The notes under the pieces: model-generated
Database searches by the model: none
Told to the model about the DNA's origin: nothing
Seen by the model: only the letters and a program-made list of their open reading frames with translations
Program-made: the position numbers and the translations under genes
Origin: Pseudomonas fluorescens Q2-87
GTDB taxonomy: Bacteria > Pseudomonadota > Gammaproteobacteria > Pseudomonadales > Pseudomonadaceae
Direction of reading: 5' to 3'
DNA length: 64,000 nucleotides
Assembly: GCF_000281895.1 (NCBI RefSeq)
Contig: NZ_CM001558.1
Coordinates: 4,902,556-4,966,555 of the forward strand
Part shown: positions 18,231 to 28,029 of the stretch, one piece after another
How the letters are laid out: the number at the start of each line of letters is the position of its first letter
Numbering within the stretch: position 1 is the first letter of the stretch

Positions 18231-19733
18231 TTACGCTTGGGGCCGCATGTGCGGGAAGAGAATGACATCCCGGATCGACGGCGAGTTGGTCAACAACATC
18301 ACCAGCCGATCGATGCCGATGCCTTCACCGGCGGTCGGCGGCATGCCGTACTCCAGGGCACGTACGAAGTCAGCGTCGTAATGCATGGCTTCATCGTCGC
18401 CGGCGTCCTTGTCGGCCACCTGGGCCATGAAACGCTCGGCCTGGTCTTCCGCGTCGTTGAGCTCGGAGTAGGCGTTGGCGATTTCACGGCCGCCGATGAA
18501 CAGCTCGAAACGGTCGGTCACGCTTGGGTTCTCGTCGTTACGACGGGCCAGCGGCGACACTTCGAACGGGTACTGGGTGATGAAATGCGGCTGTTCCAGC
18601 TTGTGCTCGACCAGCTCCTCGAAAATCATCACTTGCAGCTTGCCCAGGCCTTCGAAGCCGAGCACCTTGGCGCCGGCCTTCTTGGCGATGGCACGGGCTT
18701 TCTCGATGTCCTGCAGGTCGGCCGCGGTGATGTCCGGGTTGTACTTGAGGATCGAGTCGAACACCGACAAACGCACGAACGGCTCGCCGAAGTGGAAGAC
18801 CTTATCGCCATACGGCACGTCGGTAGTCCCGAGTACCAGCTGCGCCAGCTCGCGGAACAGTTCCTCGGTCAGGTCCATGTTGTCTTCGTAGTCGGCGTAG
18901 GCCTGGTAGAACTCGAGCATGGTGAACTCGGGGTTGTGCCGGGTCGAAACGCCTTCGTTACGGAAGTTGCGGTTGATCTCGAAGACCTTTTCAAACCCGC
19001 CGACAACCAGCCGCTTGAGGTACAGCTCCGGCGCGATACGCAGGAACATTTCCATGTCCAGGGCGTTGTGGTGGGTTTCGAACGGCTTGGCCGCCGCACC
19101 GCCGGGGATGGTCTGCAACATCGGTGTCTCGACTTCGAGGAAGTCACGCTTCATCAGGAAGCTGCGGATGTGGGCGATGACCTGCGAGCGCACGCGGAAG
19201 GTCTGGCGCACCTCTTCGTTGACGATCAGGTCGACGTAACGCTGGCGATAACGCTGTTCGGTGTCGGTCAGGCCGTGGTGCTTGTCCGGCAGCGGGCGCA
19301 GGGACTTGGTCAGCAGGCGCACGCTGGTCATCTCGACGTACAGGTCGCCCTTGCCGGAGCGGGCCAGGGTGCCTTCGGCGGCAATGATGTCACCCAAGTC
19401 CCAGGTCTTGACGGCGGCCAGGGTTTCTTCGGGCAATGTCTTGCGGTTGACGTAGACCTGGATGCGACCGGTCATGTCCTGGATCACCATGAACGAACCA
19501 CGGTTGAGCATGATGCGACCGGCCACCTTGACGGGAATCGCCGCTTCAGCCAGCTCTTCCTTGGTCTTGTCCGCGTACGTCTTCTGCAGCACGTCACAGT
19601 AGGCGTCACGGCGGAAGTCGTTGGGGAAGGCCTGGCCCTTGGCGCGCTCGGCAGCAAGCTTTTCCTTGCGCAGGGCGATCAGGGAGTTTTCTTCCTGTTG
19701 CAGGGCTTGCGGGTCGAGTTCTAGGTCGCTCAT
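18231..19733 (-). CDS. lysS: Lysyl-tRNA synthetase, class II
   Basis: This 500-residue enzyme charges tRNA-Lys. The N-terminal OB-fold anticodon domain is at about residues 60-170 ([25 protein letters not shown]). The class II core has motif 1 in [15 protein letters not shown], motif 2 in [24 protein letters not shown] (about 255-280) and motif 3 in [15 protein letters not shown]. Length and motifs are canonical. I start at the ATG 19733 (MSDLELDPQ); the frame extends to 19796 but without homology. prfB lies 109 bases upstream, the common prfB-lysS order. Confidence 0.97.
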   Translation of the reverse strand: MSDLELDPQALQQEENSLIALRKEKLAAERAKGQAFPNDFRRDAYCDVLQKTYADKTKEELAEAAIPVKVAGRIMLNRGSFMVIQDMTGRIQVYVNRKTLPEETLAAVKTWDLGDIIAAEGTLARSGKGDLYVEMTSVRLLTKSLRPLPDKHHGLTDTEQRYRQRYVDLIVNEEVRQTFRVRSQVIAHIRSFLMKRDFLEVETPMLQTIPGGAAAKPFETHHNALDMEMFLRIAPELYLKRLVVGGFEKVFEINRNFRNEGVSTRHNPEFTMLEFYQAYADYEDNMDLTEELFRELAQLVLGTTDVPYGDKVFHFGEPFVRLSVFDSILKYNPDITAADLQDIEKARAIAKKAGAKVLGFEGLGKLQVMIFEELVEHKLEQPHFITQYPFEVSPLARRNDENPSVTDRFELFIGGREIANAYSELNDAEDQAERFMAQVADKDAGDDEAMHYDADFVRALEYGMPPTAGEGIGIDRLVMLLTNSPSIRDVILFPHMRPQA

Positions 19734-19842
19734 GTCTTTAAGGATTCCATCACAGGTTCGTTGCCCCCGGCCGCCGGGGCCGGAGTTTGCGGGCAAGCCT
19801 CGCTCCCGGGGAAGCGTGCCTGCCCACCGCGTGGGTGTCGCG

Positions 19843-20938
19843 TTACAGCCCTTGCTTGAGGCTGGCGATCAGGTATTCATCGATGTCGCCGTCGAGCACC
19901 TTGTCGCAGTCGCTGCGTTCAATGCTGGTGCGCAGGTCCTTGATACGCGAGGCATCGAGTACGTACGAGCGGATCTGGTGACCCCAGCCGATGTCCGACT
20001 TGGTGTCTTCCAGGGCCTGGGACGCGGCGTTGCGCTTCTGTACTTCCTGCTCGTAAAGACGGGCCCGCAGCATTTTCATCGCGGTGTCTTTGTTGGCGTG
20101 CTGGGAGCGTTCGTTCTGGCAGCTGACCACGGTGTTGGTCGGTACGTGGGTAATCCGTACGGCCGAATCGGTGGTGTTGACGTGCTGACCACCCGCACCG
20201 GAGGAGCGGTAGGTGTCGATGCGCAGGTCCGCCGGGTTGATCTCGATTTCGATGTTGTCGTCGATTTCCGGGGAAACGAAGACGGCCGAGAACGACGTAT
20301 GGCGACGGTTGCCGGAGTCGAACGGGCTCTTGCGCACCAGGCGATGCACGCCGATCTCGGTTCGCAGCCAGCCAAAGGCGTATTCGCCCTTGATGTGCAC
20401 GGTGGCGCCCTTGATCCCGGCGACTTCACCGGCGGACAGCTCCATGATGGTGGCGTCGAAACCGCGCTTGTCAGCCCAGCGCAGGTACATGCGCAGCAGG
20501 ATGTTGGCCCAGTCCTGGGCCTCGGTGCCGCCGGAGCCGGCCTGGATGTCCAGGTAGGCGTTGTTCATGTCCATCTCGCCGCTGAACATGCGGCGGAATT
20601 CCAGCTTGGCGAGGTTCTCGTCCAGGCGTGTCAGTTCGGCGACGACATCGCCGACCGCGCCTTCATCGTTCTCTTCGACAGCCATGTCCAGCAGGTCGCG
20701 GCAATCGGCCAGGCCGCTGGACAACTCGTCCAGGGTCTCGACGATCTGCGCCAGCGCAGCACGCTCGCGCCCCAGTTCCTGGGCGTACGAAGGGTTGTTC
20801 CAGACATTCGGATCTTCAAGCTCGCGATTGACTTCGGTCAGGCGCTCATGCTTTTGATCGTAGTCAAAGATACCCCCGAATAGTTTCGGAGCGCTCGGAC
20901 AGGTCCTTGATGGTGTTAAGGATCGGGTTGATTTCCAT
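19843..20938 (-). CDS. prfB: Peptide chain release factor 2 (programmed +1 frameshift)
   Basis: RF2 terminates at UGA and UAA. The gene begins at ATG 20938 ([20 protein letters not shown]) and after 24 codons meets an in-frame TGA at 20866-20864 in the classic CGGGGGTATCTTTGAC context. A +1 shift at CTT-T gives 364 residues. The downstream frame has the SPF anticodon-like tripeptide in RKSPFDSGN and the GGQ motif in [14 protein letters not shown] start at 21045 in the downstream frame is not the true start. The protein regulates its own level through this shift. Confidence 0.96.
20864..20876 (-). promoter_or_regulatory. prfB programmed frameshift site
   Basis: On the minus strand GGGGGTATCTTTGAC combines a Shine-Dalgarno-like GGGGGT, the slippery CTT and the in-frame TGA stop followed by C. 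This is the textbook RF2 autoregulation site, where scarce RF2 favours shifting. Confidence 0.95.
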
Positions 20939-21062
20939 GGCGGGCAGCACTCGTTGGCGAACTTTTGAAAGCCGGCGAGTATAACGTAATCAAGCGTCGG
21001 CGGCAGCCCGCCTGGCGGCTTTAGGGGCATGAAACTCAGGGACATGGCTCAACACCGGCCCC

Positions 21063-21193
21063 GTGGCGAGGGCGCTTGCTCCCGCTGGGCTGCGCAGCAG
21101 CCCCCCTCAAAGGCCACTCAATCAACCCGATCCACCGAGTTGCCTGGTTTCAGGGCCGCTGCGCGCCCCAGCGGGAGCAAGCTCCCTCGCCAC
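21063..21193. repeat. REP doublet, class B
   Basis: It runs from GTGGCGAGGGCGCTTGCTCC (one mismatch to the class B unit) to AGCAAGCTCCCTCGCCAC, with a longer spacer than the others. It lies between wspR and prfB. Confidence 0.88.
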
Positions 21194-21217
21194 AAAAGCA
21201 TCATCATCGACCGAAGG

Positions 21218-22219
21218 TCATTCGAAGCCCACCCGGTTACGTCCATTGTGCTTGGCCAGGTACAGCCCTTTGTCCGCCGCCGAGATCAACTGCCGACTAT
21301 CGCCGCCCGGCTGCGGCGTGATGGTCGAGACGCCGATGCTGATGGTCAGGCTCTCGCCGCCATCGGGTGTGGTGTGGGGAATCTTCAGAGCGACGACGCT
21401 CTGGCGCAGCTTTTCAGCCATCAACCGGGCGCCGCCAGGCGAGGTGCTGGGCAATACCAAGGCAAATTCTTCGCCACCGTAGCGGGCCGGCAAGTCGGAG
21501 GGGCGACTGCACGCATCACGGATCGCCCCGGCCACCTTGCGCAGGGCTTCGTCGCCCTCCAAGTGACCGAAGTTGTCGTTATAGGACTTGAAGTAGTCCA
21601 CGTCGATCATCAACAGCGACAGTTGGCTCTGGTCGCGCATCGCCCTGCGCCACTCCAGCTCCAGGTATTCGTCGAAGTGCCGGCGATTGGACAGCCCGGT
21701 CAAGCCATCGGAGTTCATCAGCCGTTGCAGCACTAGGTTGGTGTCGAGCAACTGCTGCTGGCTGACCCGCAGCGCGCGATAGGCCGCGTCGCGCTGCAAC
21801 AGCATCATGTAGGAGCGCGAGTGATAGCGGATGCGCGCCACCAGTTCGATGTTGTCCGGCAACTTGACCAGGTAATCGTTGGCCCCGGCGGCGAAGGCCG
21901 CGCTCTTGATCAGCGGGTCCTCCTTGGTGGACAGGACAATGATCGGGATATCGCGGGTGGCCGGATGGTTACGGTACTCGCGCACCAGGCTCAGGCCGTC
22001 GAGGCCGGGCATTACCAGGTCCTGGAGAATCACCGTCGGCTTGATCCGGATCGCGTGGGCGATGGCCTGGTGGGGATCGGAGCAAAAGTGGAAGTCGATG
22101 TTTTCTTCATTCGACAGCCCGCGCCGCACCGCCTCGCCGATCATCGCCTGGTCGTCGACGAGCAGGACCATGGCGGCATTCTCATCGTTCTTGAAGCCGT
22201 CGAGCTGCAGATCATTCAT
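21218..22219 (-). CDS. wspR: Diguanylate cyclase response regulator WspR
   Basis: This is the output protein of the Wsp system; it makes c-di-GMP when phosphorylated by WspE. The 333 residues comprise a REC domain (about 15-140) with phospho-acceptor D67 in [13 protein letters not shown], a helical stalk, and a GGDEF domain with the active signature GGEEF at 248-252. An inhibitory RxxD site (RPSD, 239-242) precedes the signature by five residues, so product feedback is expected. It is 45 bases downstream of wspF, with no terminator visible between them. Confidence 0.96.
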   Translation of the reverse strand: MNDLQLDGFKNDENAAMVLLVDDQAMIGEAVRRGLSNEENIDFHFCSDPHQAIAHAIRIKPTVILQDLVMPGLDGLSLVREYRNHPATRDIPIIVLSTKEDPLIKSAAFAAGANDYLVKLPDNIELVARIRYHSRSYMMLLQRDAAYRALRVSQQQLLDTNLVLQRLMNSDGLTGLSNRRHFDEYLELEWRRAMRDQSQLSLLMIDVDYFKSYNDNFGHLEGDEALRKVAGAIRDACSRPSDLPARYGGEEFALVLPSTSPGGARLMAEKLRQSVVALKIPHTTPDGGESLTISIGVSTITPQPGGDSRQLISAADKGLYLAKHNGRNRVGFE

Positions 22220-22264
22220 GGGTGCTTACCTGAGTACGGCCTGGGCCGAGGTCGCCGGGGTTCA

Positions 22265-23275
22265 TCATTTGCTAAATATCTCCAACAACCGTGGCGCGAT
22301 ATCGTCCAGGCCAAGAATATGAACGGCGGCGTCGATGGCGGCGGCTGCCTTGGGCATGCCATACACCGCGCTGCTGCGCTGGTCCTGGGCGATGGTCTCC
22401 CAACCCTGTTGGCGCATCAGCTTAAGCCCTTGTGCCCCGTCGCGGCCCATGCCGGTGAGCAATACACCCACCGCGTCACCGCTCCAGAAATGGGCGACGC
22501 TTTCGAAAAAAACGTCGATGGAGGGCCGGTAGATTTCATTCACCGGCTCGGCGGTGTAGGCCAAGGTACCGTCCTTCAACAAACGTAGATGGTGATTGGT
22601 CCCGGCCAGCAACACCGTGCCGCTCTGCGGCGTCTCGCCGTGCCGGGCCAGGCGGACCCTGTGGCCCGACGCACTGCCCAGCCACTCGGCCATGCCTGCG
22701 GCGAACACCTCGTCGACATGCTGGACCAGCACAATGGCCGGGGCAAAATCACGCGGCAGGGCTTTCAACAGCACCTCCAGCGCCGCCGGCCCGCCCGCCG
22801 ACGATCCGATGGCCACCAGGCTATTTCGCGACACCGCCGCACGCTGCGTCGTCGCAGCGGGTCGTTCCCGCCTGTTGCGCTCGCCGATCAGCCAGCCGAT
22901 GTTGGTGATCTTGCGCAGCAGGGGCGCCGCTGCGTCCGCTGGATTACCGACGCCCAGGGCCGGCGTATCGACCACGTCCAGGGCGCCATGGCCCATGGCC
23001 TCGAACACCCGATGGACGTTCTGTTGGCTGTCACCGGTGACGATGACAATCGCGCAGGGCGTATCGGCCATGATCCGCCGTGTAGCCTCCACGCCATCCA
23101 TGATCGGCATGAACAGGTCCATCAGGATCAGGTCCGGGGTGTACTCGGCGCAGCGCTGCACCGCCTCGGCCCCGTTGGCGGCCACCCAGACCAGTTGATG
23201 CGCCGGCTCGAACGCCAGGGCACGGCGCAGGGCCTCGACCGCCAGGGGCATGTCATTGACGATGGCGATCTTCAA
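22265..23275 (-). CDS. wspF: CheB-type methylesterase WspF
   Basis: WspF demethylates the receptor WspA and acts as the brake of the pathway; loss of its function gives wrinkly-spreader phenotypes in P. fluorescens (established). The 336-residue protein has an N-terminal REC domain with D53 (LILMDLFMPIMDG). The CheB catalytic domain follows from about 150, with the catalytic Ser in AIGSSAGGP (158/159), His186 in VLVQHVDE and Asp279 in GMGRDG. All residues are intact. The start overlaps the wspE stop as ATGA. Confidence 0.96.
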   Translation of the reverse strand: MKIAIVNDMPLAVEALRRALAFEPAHQLVWVAANGAEAVQRCAEYTPDLILMDLFMPIMDGVEATRRIMADTPCAIVIVTGDSQQNVHRVFEAMGHGALDVVDTPALGVGNPADAAAPLLRKITNIGWLIGERNRRERPAATTQRAAVSRNSLVAIGSSAGGPAALEVLLKALPRDFAPAIVLVQHVDEVFAAGMAEWLGSASGHRVRLARHGETPQSGTVLLAGTNHHLRLLKDGTLAYTAEPVNEIYRPSIDVFFESVAHFWSGDAVGVLLTGMGRDGAQGLKLMRQQGWETIAQDQRSSAVYGMPKAAAAIDAAVHILGLDDIAPRLLEIFSK

Positions 23276-25542
23276 GCGCGGGCTCCCCCGATCAATTCGA
23301 CTACAGCGTCGAGCAAGGCGTCGTCGTGGAAACTCGCCTTCGCTAGATAATAGTCGGCCCCCGCGTCCAGGCCACGGCGACGGTCTTCTTCGCGGTCCTT
23401 ATAGGACACCACCATCACCGGCAGCGATTGCAAACGGTTGTCGCGTCGCAACAGCGACACCAGCTCGATGCCATCCATGCGCGGCATGTCGATATCGGTA
23501 ATCAGCAAATCGAAATCCTCCGAGCGCAATGCGTTCCATCCATCCATGCCATCCACCGCCACGGCCACCTCGTAGCCGCGATTGAGCAGCAGCTTGCGTT
23601 GCAGCTCGCGCACGGTCAGCGAGTCATCCACCACCAGGATCCGCTTGCGCGGAGCCTGGGCCTGGTTCTGCCGGGCAATGCGTTCCAGGCGCCCGGTATC
23701 GAGCAGCTTGTCCACCGACCGCAGCAGGTCCTCGACGTCGACAATCAACACCACCGAGCCGTCGTCCAGCAAGGCTCCGGCGGAAATATCCTGGACCTTG
23801 CCCAGGCGCTCGTCCAAAGGCAGGACCACCAATGTGCGCTCGCCAATGAAGCGTTCCACCGCGACCCCATAGATCGATTCGCGCTCGCGAATGACCACGA
23901 CCTTGAGGGTGTGGCTGTTGTTCTGCGTCGCCGGGCGATTGAGCAATTGGCTGGCGGCGACCAGCCCGATATGCCGGCCCTCGTGCCAGAAATGCTGGCG
24001 GCCTTCGACCTGCACGATGTCGTCGGGCGCCAGGTCGCACATGCGTTCGATGTGGGCCAGGGGAAAGGCATACGCCTCGCCGCCGACTTCCACCACCAGG
24101 CTGCGCACCACCGACAGGGTCAGCGGCACTTCGAGATGGAAACGACTGCCCCCGCCCGCCGTCTGCTCCAGCACCACGGCCCCGCGCAACTGCCGGACCA
24201 TATGCTGGACGGCGTCCAGGCCGACGCCGCGACCGGATACCTCGGTGACTTTGTCTCGCAGGCTGAAACCGGGCAGGAACAGGAATGTCAGCAGTTCCTC
24301 TTCGCTCAGGCTGGCAGCGGTTTGCGCTGGGGAAAGGCCGCGCTCGACGATGCTGCGGCGGACCCGTTCCAGATCCACGCCGGCACCGTCGTCCACCAGT
24401 TCGAGCACCAGCAGGCCGGCCTGATGGGAAGCCCGCAGGCGGATCAGGCCTTCGGCGGGCTTGCCGGCCAGTTGGCGCTGTTCCGGGGTTTCGATGCCAT
24501 GGTCCACGGCATTGCGCAGTAAATGGGTCAGCGGCGCCTCGAGCTTTTCCAGCACGTCGCGGTCGACCTGGGTTTTTTCGCCCTCGATCTCCAGGCGGAC
24601 CTGCTTGCCCAGGCTGCGACCGAGATCACGGACCATGCGGACCTGGCCGCTGAGCACATCGGCAAACGGCCGCATGCGACAGGCCAGCGCCGTGTCATAC
24701 AGCACCTGCGCCCGCTGGCTGGCCTGCCAGGCGAACTCATCCAGCTCGGCGGTCTTGAGCGCCAGCAGTTGCTGGGTTTCGGCCAGCAAGCGGCGCGCAT
24801 CGCCAAGGGCTTCCTGGGCCTGCAGGCTCAGAGCGTGATCCTTGAGGTGCACGTTCAGCTCTTCAAGGGCACGCAGGCCGTTGCCTTGCTGACGCTTGAG
24901 GCGTTGCATCGCTGCCAGCCAGGGCTTGAGGCGCTGGGTTTCCACCAAGGATTTGCTCGACAGGTCGAGCAGGCTGTTGAGGCGTTCAGCCGTGACCCGC
25001 AGGACCCGTTCGCCGCCTTCGGTGACCCGTTTAGCCTTGGCCTTGGGCGTCGGCTCGATGGGCGCGGCAGGTCCCAGTTCGGGCAATTCGACAGGAGCGG
25101 TTTCGACGGGCATCTCGATTGCCGGCGGCGCTGCGGCCGAAGCCTGGGCGGCCTCAGGGTCGAGCAGTCGCCCCATCAGCGCCACGTATGCATCGATGTC
25201 AGCAGCGCCAATGTCGTTGCCCGGCGTGGCGATGCGCGTCAGCAGGTCCGTGCCTTGCAGCAAGGCATCGATGTGAACGGCACCCAGCACCAGGCGGCCT
25301 TCCTGGGCACTGACCAGGCAATCTTCCATGACATGGGCCACGCTGACGCCGGCGTCCACCCCGACGATGCGCGCCGCGCCTTTTAGCGAGTGGGCCGCGC
25401 GCATGCATGACTCAAGGTACTCGGCCTGGGTCGGATCACGCTCCAGGGCCAGCAGGCCGGTGCTCAGCACTTGGACCTGGGCTTCGGCTTCCAGGCTGAA
25501 CAGTTCCAGCAACGAGGCATCGCGCATCTGATCGGGCGTCAT
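23272..25542 (-). CDS. wspE: Hybrid CheA-type histidine kinase/response regulator WspE
   Basis: WspE is the kinase that phosphorylates WspR and WspF. The 756-residue protein has, in order: an HPt domain with the phospho-His H51 (RAAHSLKGAARIVG), a helical dimerisation part, a CheA-type HATPase (HLLRNAVDHGIE, DDGAGVDLERVR, GRGVGLDAVQ), a CheW-like domain, and a C-terminal REC domain with D683 in LLITDIDMPRMDG. I use the ATG at 25542, which overlaps the wspD stop (ATGA). An extension to 25944 would be out-of-frame translation of wspD. Confidence 0.96.
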   Translation of the reverse strand: MTPDQMRDASLLELFSLEAEAQVQVLSTGLLALERDPTQAEYLESCMRAAHSLKGAARIVGVDAGVSVAHVMEDCLVSAQEGRLVLGAVHIDALLQGTDLLTRIATPGNDIGAADIDAYVALMGRLLDPEAAQASAAAPPAIEMPVETAPVELPELGPAAPIEPTPKAKAKRVTEGGERVLRVTAERLNSLLDLSSKSLVETQRLKPWLAAMQRLKRQQGNGLRALEELNVHLKDHALSLQAQEALGDARRLLAETQQLLALKTAELDEFAWQASQRAQVLYDTALACRMRPFADVLSGQVRMVRDLGRSLGKQVRLEIEGEKTQVDRDVLEKLEAPLTHLLRNAVDHGIETPEQRQLAGKPAEGLIRLRASHQAGLLVLELVDDGAGVDLERVRRSIVERGLSPAQTAASLSEEELLTFLFLPGFSLRDKVTEVSGRGVGLDAVQHMVRQLRGAVVLEQTAGGGSRFHLEVPLTLSVVRSLVVEVGGEAYAFPLAHIERMCDLAPDDIVQVEGRQHFWHEGRHIGLVAASQLLNRPATQNNSHTLKVVVIRERESIYGVAVERFIGERTLVVLPLDERLGKVQDISAGALLDDGSVVLIVDVEDLLRSVDKLLDTGRLERIARQNQAQAPRKRILVVDDSLTVRELQRKLLLNRGYEVAVAVDGMDGWNALRSEDFDLLITDIDMPRMDGIELVSLLRRDNRLQSLPVMVVSYKDREEDRRRGLDAGADYYLAKASFHDDALLDAVVELIGGARA

Positions 25543-26210
25543 GACAGGCTCCGGGACACGGCGGACAGCAGCTGTTCTTCGTCCAGCCAGCGCAAGCTGC
25601 GGCCCTTGTAGGGCAACACACCGCGAGTGTACTTGCCCGCTGACGGCGAAGCGCTCGCCAGGATCCGTTCGTCGATGGCATGGATGCCGTCCACCTCGTC
25701 CACCGGCACCACCACCGGCCCGCCCTTGGCCGCGACGATCAACATGCGCGGCATGATTCGCCCACCGGGAACCGCCGGCGCGCCGGGCTCCAGGTCCAAC
25801 AATTCCACCAGCGACAGGCAGGCCACCAACGCCCCGCGCACGTTCGCCACGCCGAGCAAGGCCCGCGAACGTTGGTGAGGTAACGAATGGATCGGCTGCA
25901 ACGGCGCGACCTCCACCAAGCTGCGGGTGGTCAAGGCCAGCCACTCTTCGCCGAGGCGGAACATCAGCAATGAGCGCGTGGCGATGTCGGTGTCCAGCGG
26001 GGCGCCGACCAGGTCCCGGTCATCCTGTTGCAGGGCATACCGGTCGAGCAGGCGGGTGGCGGCCGCCGAATACACCGGGCAATTGCGGCAGTGGATATGC
26101 TCGGTCAGTCGTTCACACGATTTGTCGCCATGCACGCCGATGCGGTTCCAGCAATCGTCGATTGCCTCGGCATCGTCATGGGTGACCTTGTAAAAAGCCG
26201 AACCGCTCAT
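25539..26210 (-). CDS. wspD: CheW-like coupling protein WspD
   Basis: This 223-residue protein has a C-terminal CheW domain (LLMFRLGEEWLALTTRSLVEV, SRALLGVANVRGALVACLSL). An N-terminal extension contains a Cys cluster, CERLTEHIHCRNCPVY (about residues 33-48). It links receptor WspA to kinase WspE; why Wsp has two couplers is not evident from sequence. Both ends overlap its neighbours by ATGA. The cysteines are a feature typical of WspD and absent from WspB here. Confidence 0.94.
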   Translation of the reverse strand: MSGSAFYKVTHDDAEAIDDCWNRIGVHGDKSCERLTEHIHCRNCPVYSAAATRLLDRYALQQDDRDLVGAPLDTDIATRSLLMFRLGEEWLALTTRSLVEVAPLQPIHSLPHQRSRALLGVANVRGALVACLSLVELLDLEPGAPAVPGGRIMPRMLIVAAKGGPVVVPVDEVDGIHAIDERILASASPSAGKYTRGVLPYKGRSLRWLDEEQLLSAVSRSLS

Positions 26211-27496
26211 CGTTTACGCTCACTGTCTGCGGTGCGCTCGCTACGGGCAGCGCGTTCCTGCAATCGACGGGCTCCGGCCGCGTCTCCCTGGGAAGCCAGC
26301 AGCGCCGCCAGATGCACCAGGGCCTCGGCGTGTTGCGGTTCAAGATAAAGCGCCTTGCGATAAAACCCTTGGGCCTCGAGCGCGCTGCCGGCCATGTCGC
26401 TGAGCAACCCCAGCCAATAAAACACCTGGGCCGCTGGCGCATGGCTACGCAAGTACTGTTCGCAGGCCGTGCGGGCCTCGGCGCTCTTGCCGCTGTTGGC
26501 CAGGGCGGCGATCTGCGCCAGCAACCCGGCCGCGTCGCCGCCCTTGGCTTGGGCAACCGCGGGCCGGGCCTGGGAAAACGGCACGGAGCGGATCACCGGG
26601 GCGACAGTTCGGGGCGGCACTTGGCGAACCGGCAGCGGGGCCGGCATCAACGTGGGTAGCAAGGTCGGTGGCGAGGTCGGCAACGGTTGTGGTTCGGGGG
26701 CGCCCTGGCGACTGAAGGCGAACGACTGGGCAGCCCCGATCGAGCGCATGCCCAGGCGCCCGAGCAAACTGCCCTCGGCGGGGCCGATAAACAGTACGCC
26801 ATCCTGGTGGGTCAGGCGCTTGAGCACCTCGAACACCTGCTGCTGGGTCGGCTGGTCGAAGTAAATCAGCAGGTTGCGGCAGAACACGAAATCGTAAGGT
26901 GCTTCATTCACCAGCAAGGCCGGATCCAGCAGGTTGCCCACTTGCAGGCGCACTTGCTCGCGCACCCGCTCGCTGAGGCGATAGCCCTCGTCTTCGGCCT
27001 CGAAATGCCGTTCGCGAAAGGCAAGGTCAGCACCACGGAAAGAATTGCGGCCATAACGCGCAGCCTTGGCCCGTTCAACCGACAGCGGGCTGACGTCCAG
27101 CCCCTCGACTTTGAATTGATGGGCGCCCAGCCCTGCGTCGAGCAAGGCCATGGCGATGGAGTACGGTTCCTCACCGGTGGAACACGGCAAGCTGAGGATG
27201 CGCAAAGCGCGCAGGTGCTTGATCTCGGCGAGTCGCTTGCCGGCCAGCCGGGCGAGGGTCGCGAAAGATTCAGGGTAACGGAAGAACCAGGTCTCCGGGA
27301 CGATCACCGCTTCGATCAGCGCTTGCTGTTCCTGCCCCGAATGCTGCAGCGATTGCCAGTAGTCGTCGGCGGTTCGCCCGGGCACAGCGATGATGCGTTG
27401 GCGCACGGCCCGCTCGATGATGGCTGAACCGACGGAGGTCACGTCCAGGCCGATGCGTTCTTTGAGGAAATCGAAAAAGCGCTGGTCATTGCTCAT
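26207..27496 (-). CDS. wspC: CheR-type methyltransferase WspC with C-terminal TPR region
   Basis: WspC methylates glutamates of WspA and counteracts WspF. The 429-residue protein has the CheR helical N-domain, then a SAM-binding domain with RILSLPCSTGEEPYSIAMAL (about 96-115) and YDFVFCRNLLIYFDQPTQQ. A proline-rich linker follows (PLPTSPPTLLPTLMPAPLPV) and then TPR-like repeats in the last 110 residues (AQVFYWLGLLSDMAGSALEA, AEALVHLAALLASQGD). This domain layout is that of WspC. It overlaps wspB and wspD by four bases on each side. Confidence 0.95.
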   Translation of the reverse strand: MSNDQRFFDFLKERIGLDVTSVGSAIIERAVRQRIIAVPGRTADDYWQSLQHSGQEQQALIEAVIVPETWFFRYPESFATLARLAGKRLAEIKHLRALRILSLPCSTGEEPYSIAMALLDAGLGAHQFKVEGLDVSPLSVERAKAARYGRNSFRGADLAFRERHFEAEDEGYRLSERVREQVRLQVGNLLDPALLVNEAPYDFVFCRNLLIYFDQPTQQQVFEVLKRLTHQDGVLFIGPAEGSLLGRLGMRSIGAAQSFAFSRQGAPEPQPLPTSPPTLLPTLMPAPLPVRQVPPRTVAPVIRSVPFSQARPAVAQAKGGDAAGLLAQIAALANSGKSAEARTACEQYLRSHAPAAQVFYWLGLLSDMAGSALEAQGFYRKALYLEPQHAEALVHLAALLASQGDAAGARRLQERAARSERTADSERKR

Positions 27497-28029
27497 GGCC
27501 GGGCCCCGAGGTCATCGATGTCCAGCCCGGGTGTGGGAAACAACACGGCGCGGACCGACTCGTCGAGCAGGTCATTGACCCGCACCCATTGCAGCAGCCC
27601 CTGCGCATCCTCGCGCACCGGGCCCAGGTACGGCGCCTGCCGATTGTCGAGGCCATACGGCTGGAATTGCGCCGGATCGCAGCGCAGGGTGTCAGTGGCC
27701 TGTTCCAGGATCAGTCCCAGCACTTGCCTCGCCTGCTGCGCGTCGGGCTGGTAGTTCACCAGCACCAGCCGCGTACTGGTGCGAGCCTCGGCATTCTGGC
27801 CGAAGGTCAGCGCGCACAGGTCGATCACCGGCACCACCACCCCGCGCCAGGCAAAAACGCCGGCCACCCAGGACGGCGCCCGCGCGATCGGCTTGAGGGG
27901 CAGGCGCGGCAATACCTCCACCACGTCGGTGGCCTGCAGGGCGTAACGCTCGTTACCGATGCGAAACACCAGGAACAGCGGCTGGCGGGCCGTCGAGGTC
28001 ATGCCACGCGGGGTCTCTGATTCAGCCAT
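27493..28029 (-). CDS. wspB: CheW-like coupling protein WspB
   Basis: This 178-residue single CheW domain (FLVFRIGNERYALQATDVVEVL, GVFAWRGVVVPVIDLCAL) couples receptor and kinase. It starts with an ATG sharing its first base with the wspA stop (TGATG) and ends in an ATGA overlap with wspC. It lacks the N-terminal cysteine-containing extension of WspD. Confidence 0.94.
   Translation of the reverse strand: MAESETPRGMTSTARQPLFLVFRIGNERYALQATDVVEVLPRLPLKPIARAPSWVAGVFAWRGVVVPVIDLCALTFGQNAEARTSTRLVLVNYQPDAQQARQVLGLILEQATDTLRCDPAQFQPYGLDNRQAPYLGPVREDAQGLLQWVRVNDLLDESVRAVLFPTPGLDIDDLGARP

Noticed and set aside
18222..19724. A 500-codon open frame opposite lysS
   Set aside because: Mirror of the lysS frame; the lysS class II motifs are on the minus strand.
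23272..25944. N-terminal extension of WspE to 890 residues
   Set aside because: The extra 134 residues are the out-of-frame translation of wspD (A/G/R-rich). The ATG at 25542 in the ATGA overlap gives the expected 756 residues.
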